Shown here one piece after another: positions 57,895 through 64,000 of a DNA stretch of 64,000 nt. Both the position numbers and the translations under genes were made by a program. Below the pieces are notes generated by a model, which was given only the letters and a program-made list of their open reading frames with translations, did not search any database and was not told the origin of the DNA. Positions within the stretch are counted from its first letter, which is position 1. Each line of letters opens with the position of its first letter. The stretch is from assembly GCA_028673005.1 (NCBI GenBank), contig CM054118.1:59763401-59827400 (forward strand). Direction: 5' to 3'. The stretch is from Tanypteryx hageni (Eukaryota > Arthropoda > Insecta > Odonata > Petaluridae).

Positions 57895-58135
57895 TACTTT
57901 AAAATCAAAATTCTGGTACCAAGGCCTCTTTAGTAAGTTTATCACGTTTAAGTCTCTAAGTCTCTTGATTTTTGAGAAATACTGTAGGAAATGTTTTGTA
58001 TGGTACCCCCCTCCCCTTTTCCCACCCACAAAATATCAAAATTCTGTCACCGAGGCGCACATACTCAAGGACTCTTTAGTACGTGTACAAAGTCTTAAGT
58101 CTCTAAGTTTCTTGGTTTTTGAGATATGCTGTCCA
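57895..58135 (+). repeat. local duplication next to a CA-rich tract
   Basis: 57900-57992 and 58030-58132 both carry CAAAATTCTG.YACC.AGGC, CTCTTTAGTA, TAAGTCTCTAAGT and TTTTTGAGA.AT.CTGT. The second ends in CCACACACACGCCAAC, a common ending of arthropod repeats. Confidence 0.6.
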
Positions 58136-58341
58136 CACACACGCCAACACACAGTGCCTTTTATTAACATAGATATCCATATGAAATAAATTGCGATGAC
58201 TTTCTCATTAAAGGTAATCATAAAAAATTGTTAATTATTGGAGCTTTATCTCAAAAGGCGCTTATTTATTAGGATTGTTTGTCCATCCTTGCGACCGGCC
58301 GCAAGAACGGACGGGTGTTTTTCTTTTGAAAATACATTACA

Positions 58342-58402
58342 GACACACACACACACGGACGCACACGCACACAACCCGCTCACACACGCACGCACACACA
58401 CG
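58342..58402. repeat. (CA)-rich imperfect microsatellite
   Basis: Interrupted ACACAC with ACGC units. It is followed by ATTACCCGGCGTTGCGCGGT, a motif often seen at the end of interspersed repeats. Confidence 0.8.
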
Positions 58403-58845
58403 CAGAATTACCCGGCGTTGCGCGGTGGGGGAGAGTACACATTACAGATTTTTATTTTTTTTAATTTCTAACAATAGCCTATCTATCTGTTCTCGTTTGG
58501 AAAAGAGTTTCGAACTGCTTCTTGTCGTAATCTCTGTTTTTTTATGCGTCTCTCTGTGAGTTCTGATATTTCTGATGCTCTCGAAGCAGCCTTTCTTTGC
58601 GCATCTGATTTGTTGCCAGTTAAACGTGGCGTTTTTGGGTGACAAAGCAAATAAAAAAACCTTTTAAGTATTACTAATAAAATGAAAACAAACTGTCCCC
58701 AACAATTAGAAGTAACTATGGTGATATTCTGTGAGAATACTTCAAAATCCATGCAATTTGTGGATTGGTATAGTTGGAGAAACATACAAATCAACACCCA
58801 AACGTACTTTCTAAATTATAATAACTATATATATATATATAAACT

Positions 58846-58974
58846 TAAGGAAATGAAATGTAGTGATGAGGGTGGCAACAAGGTGTTGAAGGAAGCCCAG
58901 CGGACACTTACCAAGTCGGGGACCAAGATGGCAGGCTGCTGGGGGCGTCGAAGAGACACGTCGAACACACGAAC

Positions 58975-58978
<4 letters not shown>
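58846..58978 (-). repeat. (AT)n-bounded dispersed repeat, copy C
   Basis: Inverted copy of the family at 39778 and 40027. It reads AACTTAAGGAAATGAAATG, GATGAGGGTGGCAACAAGG, GGAAGCCCAGCGGACACTTA and GGGGGCGTCGAAGAGACACG. It is flanked on one side by a short AT run and on the other by the long (AT)n at 58978. Confidence 0.8.

Positions 58979-59058
<80 letters not shown>
58978..59058. repeat. (AT)n-(GT)n compound microsatellite
   Basis: About 17 AT units followed by about 23 GT units. Confidence 0.95.
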
Positions 59059-59059
<1 letters not shown>

Positions 59060-59161
59060 TGGGAATCCATGGGAAATACTGGAGGATTTTGGGGGTCCGT
59101 ATTTGCAAAAAGGTCTATATCCTTCAGCTTCCCATCCCAAAACATCGCAATTCCTGTAGTC

Positions 59162-59200
59162 CAGTGGTTACCAAACTGGGTACGCTCTGGTATCGCACCT
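59162..59200 (+). mobile_element. possible hAT-like end
   Basis: CAGTGGTTACCAAACTGGGT is close to the left terminus at 36312. A right end was not identified. Confidence 0.4.
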
Positions 59201-59466
59201 AATTTCTAATGGTTCAGCGGAGAAAGTTCCTAAATAAATATATCAACCATTTGTAACATTCATACACAAGTTTTTGGGCTATAAATTTTGGTCTAACGGA
59301 TTCATAAATACCTGAAAATTAATGCGTCCAAGCGTAGCGACAAACGAATCTATAACTATGCAATATTGTTTCCAAGGTTTGGGTTCCGCGAAACATTGTT
59401 TGCTTTCCTCTATCTCCTTTTTCCCGTCTTCCTTCTCTCTTCCTTATAAATATTTTGTACTTTTAA

Positions 59467-59710
59467 CCTTTAAACGGGCAAGCTTAATTTGTACCATAAC
59501 CGGGCAAGTGGGGTCAGATTTGACCACATATATTTAGTTAGCAGCTTAACTAAAGGAGTACGGATTATTTTTTAAATTTATTAATAATTAAATGGCTAAG
59601 CAATATTACTGTTGCATAAAATCGAGAAGTTGCATATAGTAAAACTTTTTACAATAATAGGCAAAACAACTGAGTGGGGTCAAATATGGCCCCGCTTGCT
59701 CTTTTAAAGG
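59467..59710. mobile_element. piggyBac-like MITE with TTAA target duplication
   Basis: TTAA (59463-59466) precedes CCTTTAAACGGGCAAGC, and the right end GCTTGCTCTTTTAAAGG is followed by TTAA (59711-59714). The inverted ends match over about 17 bp with two mismatches. The GGGGTCA.ATTTGACC-like box at about 59511 is mirrored by GGGGTCAAATATGGCCCC near 59677. It is 244 bp and non-coding. TTAA duplication is the hallmark of piggyBac transposition. Confidence 0.75.
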
Positions 59711-60289
59711 TTAACTCCTCTCTTCTCACCCTGATTCATAGAACGCCCTATATGACTCGAGGGTAAATGTATTAAAACGCTATGAGAAGAATATTGTTTT
59801 ATTCTGGAGGATTGCTCCGACGTGGCAATGCATACCCGATTGCTGAGAAACAACGCAGTGCACAGTTTTCCGTTATCACTTTCGCGCCCAAGTAATTTGG
59901 ACAATGCGACAAATTAGCAAGGGCGACGTATAAGGTCTCCGAGTGTAAAGGAAATCATTGAAATATCAAGGAATCGATTCCGATATGGATGTAAAGAATT
60001 ATAAATCCAAGGAATTAACAGAAATTGCACGTCTGACCCTTCGATAGAAAATTAAAGACTCATTAAATAAAAGAAAAATATTTACGAAAGACGTAAATAC
60101 AATCGGTATTTGAACGTTTCATGCGCTGACCGTTCCACTGAAAGGTAAATCGTTCAGAACCTGATGCACAATGTCAGCGCCTATCCCATTCATATTCGCA
60201 AGTTATGCTAATAATACGCGTACTAGAATAGCGAAAACAAACGCCGTTTTCATACGAAAGAAACTCCTACTGGCGGGATAAAATCAAAG

Positions 60290-60725
60290 AGGAAACGCAA
60301 GAAATTTATTAAAGACTATGTATGGAACTGAAACACTGACCCTCAAGAAAAATGATATAAAATGTTTGGAAATTTTCGGAATGTGGGAACGGAGAATAAT
60401 TTTGACCACAAAATGGGCAGAGAGGATGAAAAACGCAAAGATAAATAGTACAAAAGCGAATGATTTCGAAGAGTATAAGACAGAGATATGCTAACTGGAT
60501 TGGACATTGCCTGAGGAGAGAAGGAGAGACAACATTGAAGATATGTTAGAAAGAAAAGGAGAAAAAAAGGAGGGGAGGGACAAAGCTTCAGCTGATGGAC
60601 GACTTGAAAGAGAGCAACGAAAAATGAAGAGGAATGCGAAAAGCAGGGGCATGTGGAAACCTAGATTTAACCAGAATAATTACGGATCTATCCAAGGACA
60701 GACCGCCTCTGACGATTATGCGAAA
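60290..60725 (+). pseudogene. third LINE reverse-transcriptase C-terminal fragment
   Basis: Readable pieces across frames are YGTETLTLKKNDIKCLEIFG, WAERMKNAKI, then WIGHCLRR-equivalent DNA, and the tail AGCATGTGGAAACC-like to TACGGATCTATCCAAGGACA. These match the copies at 19325 and 7378. Stops and frameshifts are frequent. It ends near TCTGACGATTATG, where copy 2 has the (TGA)n tail. Confidence 0.6.
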
Positions 60726-63700
60726 TATCGATTTCCCTATGACAATGTACAATAATGACCTCGTTTAGTGAAAGAAGCCCACCGATCGGCATAGATTGTC
60801 ACCAGCAATCTAGAATATGACGAAGAACCCAATCCCCAATTTCGACTCGAGGACGACATACGACTTACACGAAAAGCTAAAACTATCCAATACTCCGTCA
60901 TAGTTTCGTCACTAGTATTTTATCTTCCATTCAAATTTTTTATCTTAGTCGAAAAGGAACTTTGGATTTCTCGTCCTCGGGAGAAGTCTACACCGAGTTA
61001 TCTTCGAGAGATGAGAGCTAACAAATTCGAACATTCGCGATTTATCCCTAATTGAATATAATTAAATCCGAACAGATTTTATGTACCGCGCGCGCATTCG
61101 ATGGAAGGACAGATGGGAAAAGAGAACTGGTATTATAAGTCTCCAAAACTTTGACTCCTGCAAAACTGAAAAATCTTTAACCTGGATTATCTTTTCCTCA
61201 AACCCGTGCCATTGTGCCTATCTCTCTTTCTCTATGCTTCTTAGAGCCGTCGCAATAGAAATAGTCCTGCGTTTGACACTGGAAAGGATTAACGCTCGGA
61301 GAGTTTTCCAAAGTTTCCTTCTGGTGATTCTCCGACATCAAACTTTCGTGACGGACGTCGCTGGCAAGAGGAAACTGGTCGATTTCCTTCTAACGCAAAA
61401 GTTTAGCCTGCTATTCTACTCGTCGCTTTAGGACGTAGGAGAATCTCTGCATCCTACGAAGTTTAAGATATTATTCGAAGCGACTTGGACAAGACACTTA
61501 TTGAATTTTCACACGGGAGTACTTAGCATACTATTGCAACGAAAATAAAATCATTGTGGTGCAAGAAACGTTTTATGAATAATACAGCGCAAGGTTTAAT
61601 AATAACTAAGGCTGCTAGAGGGGAATCTGAGGTTGATATGTTTTAACAAGTTAATATAAGATATTAAAAATATCTTCGAAACGGAAATTGCAATTATAAT
61701 GAGGGCCATAGGTACTTCTTGTAGAATTAGGGCGATAGAACTTAATACGTCAGAATTCAAGGAGGAAAATTTTTCCTTGCAAATTTCCTTTGAGAGTATA
61801 GAAGAGCCAACGACTTTTGGCCTCTTTTTGGCACTAGTGGATTCAGAAAATGATAGTTCTTATCAGAAAAACAATGTAAAACAAGCGAGAAAGCTTAAGT
61901 AGCACAAATTCCAAAATTGATTAATATAACCGATATGGTTACAGATTAATCATATAAATATCACTGATACAACACTGGAAGTGATGAATCTTAGGTTTTT
62001 TAAAGGAAGGAAAGGATTTGATGGATAATAGAGCCGGAAGGACTGTCGGCCTAGAATTCATGAAGCTTTGACATGCTGGTGGAGTATGCCCAATCGTACA
62101 TTAGCTGGCTCGTAAAGTGGTTTCGTAAATTTATATCTTTCTTCTACACAATGCGAGAACGAGCAGATAGCCACTGGGGTTTCTTATTATGTTACGATGT
62201 AATTACGGAGCACAATAAAAATTATGTAAAGGAATATCATGCAGCGCTGAATTCAGCTAACGTTTAACATTAAAGATACGTATTTATATGTTTTTTTAAG
62301 TTTTTATGCATGACTGTGATCACCAAAAATTAATTCCTCGTGTTCTGATTCCCGATTTATTTAATTTAATTGGAAAGCCTAGAGAATAAGAGGAAATGTA
62401 TTGGTACAGAGGTTCACTGCGCGGGTTCGGCGAAGAACATGCACTTTGATTAAACTGAAGTCAACGGAGTGCTCAAGATTATGGAGAGAAAATTCGCCTT
62501 TGGGATAAAGATTGAGAACAGAGGGCGTGAAGTAGATGGGATTAATTTCCCCTTTCTCTTATTACCCATTTCCTCCTCAAGCTGCAGGATATATCTTAAA
62601 GGGAATTATGTGGATTGGAGCTGCAGACAATTAGTTGTTTCCCAAACTTTTTTATCAATTACCCCTTAATTATTTAATAATTACCCAGATCCTATATAAA
62701 TATTTCTTACATTGACTTCACATTTGATATTTACAAAAAAAGAAGAAAACGGGTTTTTACCATATTAAAATAATTAAGCGTACGCGTGGGCGCAAAAACT
62801 GTCCAAGGCAAGCTGTGCATGTCAAAAGGACAGGGGAGATTTCACTAATATAATTATTCCAGACATTACGCATAGTAGAACGCATAGTTATAAATTTCGA
62901 TGATGCTATTGATGAGTTTGCTGCATTAAAATCACATAGAATAACTCTTTAATATTAAAATAGTTATACTTTCTGTATTTAAATTATGTATGCGTGTAAT
63001 TATGAATGTAATTATATTTATAATTATTTACTTGAATTATGTACATTTAGAGTATGAAATTATATCATTTATAGTTTATTTTTATTTATTAATTGTTTAC
63101 TCTAAATCCATATAGGTATTAGAGAATTTTTTATGGAGGGGGCGCATATTTGGTAGTTTGCCCCGGGTGCTAAAATAACTAGTTACAGCTGTTATTTGCA
63201 AATAAGAATCGAAGTACCCTCCAAGTGTATCACGCATACCTCTGGTTGAAAAATTCCGGTGTAGATTGTGGATATGAACGTGGAAGAGATGAACGAGAGA
63301 AATGAAAGAAACGCATTTGAGAATGATGCGCCATTCGAGCGAAATGCACTCCGAAGGCTTTTTTAACATAAAGGTTCGCTAATGCTATAGGCATGTGTAT
63401 AGGATATTTTTTAAATCAATATTGGTTCCTTGGCTGATCAATTATAATAATTATGCGATACAAAGTCACAATATCTTTAAGGATTATTAGTTATTCAATC
63501 AAATAATTAAGTTTTGTATCTAGAACTGTTTCGATATTTTTAAGATTAGTTACTATGAAGCTATATTTCATTGTGTTCAGCACTACGTTTTCGACAACGA
63601 TCAGATGACATTTTATGAACATAGAAGATTCGGATGTTTATATCACGGAATAAGTTCTTGGGAATAAGAATCTGAAAAGTCATCTGTAACAATATTCTGT

Positions 63701-64000
63701 ATTTCACAAGTAATACTAAAAATGACAAATATACTCACCCCATTAATTTCATTTTTTATAAATATTATAAATATTTATAAATATAATAACTTATAGATTT
63801 TCTATGCATCAAACGAAGAACTTGAAGATTCTATTTGGTCATTAAGAAATATGTTAAAGCATTGTTTCACTAGTCATTAATCAGCCAAGGTGCTAATAAT
63901 TTTACGTAAAGATACAAGGTGCATGTAAGTATTACGGACCACTTGTGATAAATCATGTGGATTCAAAGGTGAGATTTTATGCCGTTTGATGCAACAAGCT
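60726..64000. other. non-coding sequence to the window end
   Basis: No gene or element was recognised. Open frames of 60-116 codons lack motifs. The 61081-61431 frame has mildly higher GC but no splice-site support or family resemblance. Confidence 0.5.

Noticed and set aside
58682..59209. 175-codon + strand frame and minus-strand His-Thr/Ile-Tyr frames
   Set aside because: They are created by (AT)n, (GT)n and repeat copy C and contain no protein domain.
61081..61431. 116-codon + strand frame
   Set aside because: No recognisable domain, no upstream promoter or splice signal, and length within chance expectation for this much sequence.
1..64000. CRISPR array, prokaryotic operon, phage or bacterial defence system
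   Set aside because: No regularly spaced direct repeats, no ribosome-binding-site-led gene runs and no dense coding. The window is eukaryotic with introns and animal transposons.

Overview
This window is eukaryotic nuclear DNA, AT-rich and repeat-dense, most likely from an arthropod and probably an insect. The evidence is spliced coding sequence with GT/GC...AG introns, very sparse coding, and an animal-type repeat load: DUF4817-type mariner-like elements, a Penelope-like GIY-YIG remnant, non-LTR reverse-transcriptase tails, hAT, piggyBac and pogo-like ends, tRNA-derived repeats and long (AT)n, (GA)n and (TG)n microsatellites. I cannot name the species.

Only one cellular protein-coding gene is convincingly present: the last three exons of an acid-sphingomyelinase-like phosphodiesterase (SMPDL3 family) on the + strand at 27463-31028. 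Together they encode about 271 residues: the C-terminal half of the metallophosphoesterase domain with its GH-x-P and GQFFGHHHSD metal-site motifs, the cysteine-containing C-terminal domain, and a hydrophobic tail that looks like a GPI-anchor signal. The first intron seen appears to be a GC-AG intron. The exons for the N-terminal ~250-300 residues were not found; they lie upstream of the window or in unrecognised small exons. Candidate tRNA-Glu genes sit in a tandem duplication at 47.5-48.1 kb.

Layout. 0-4.4 kb: non-coding, one CT microsatellite. 4.4-7.6 kb: a B-box repeat, a complete but dead mariner-like element with ~150-bp inverted repeats, a PLE-like hairpin and a LINE tail. 7.6-19.3 kb: non-coding, with pyrimidine-rich tracts, weak pogo-like and hAT-like ends and a diverged duplication. 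19.3-24.1 kb: a LINE tail, a tRNA-Gly-derived element inside a perfect inverted repeat, a 270-bp foldback and an internally deleted mariner-like relative. 27.4-31.2 kb: the SMPDL3-like gene end. 36-40.3 kb: a hAT-like MITE, then a repeat family bounded by (AT)n arrays. 40.6-42.8 kb: a Penelope-like remnant between inverted repeats built of hairpins. 46-50 kb: tRNA-Glu units, tRNA-Glu-derived repeats and a hAT-like MITE. 51.9-52.1 kb: a second tRNA-Gly-derived element. 54-60.7 kb: assorted repeats, a piggyBac-like MITE and a third LINE tail. 60.7-64 kb: nothing recognised.

No operon, CRISPR array or prokaryotic-type system is present. The most interesting structures are repeat architectures: the tRNA-Gly element with an inverted copy of its own linker, the hairpin-built inverted repeats around the Penelope-like remnant, the duplicated tRNA-Glu unit with an altered anticodon, and the (AT)n-bounded family with a 33-bp perfect inverted repeat. 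All calls come from reading by eye; no alignment or search was run.
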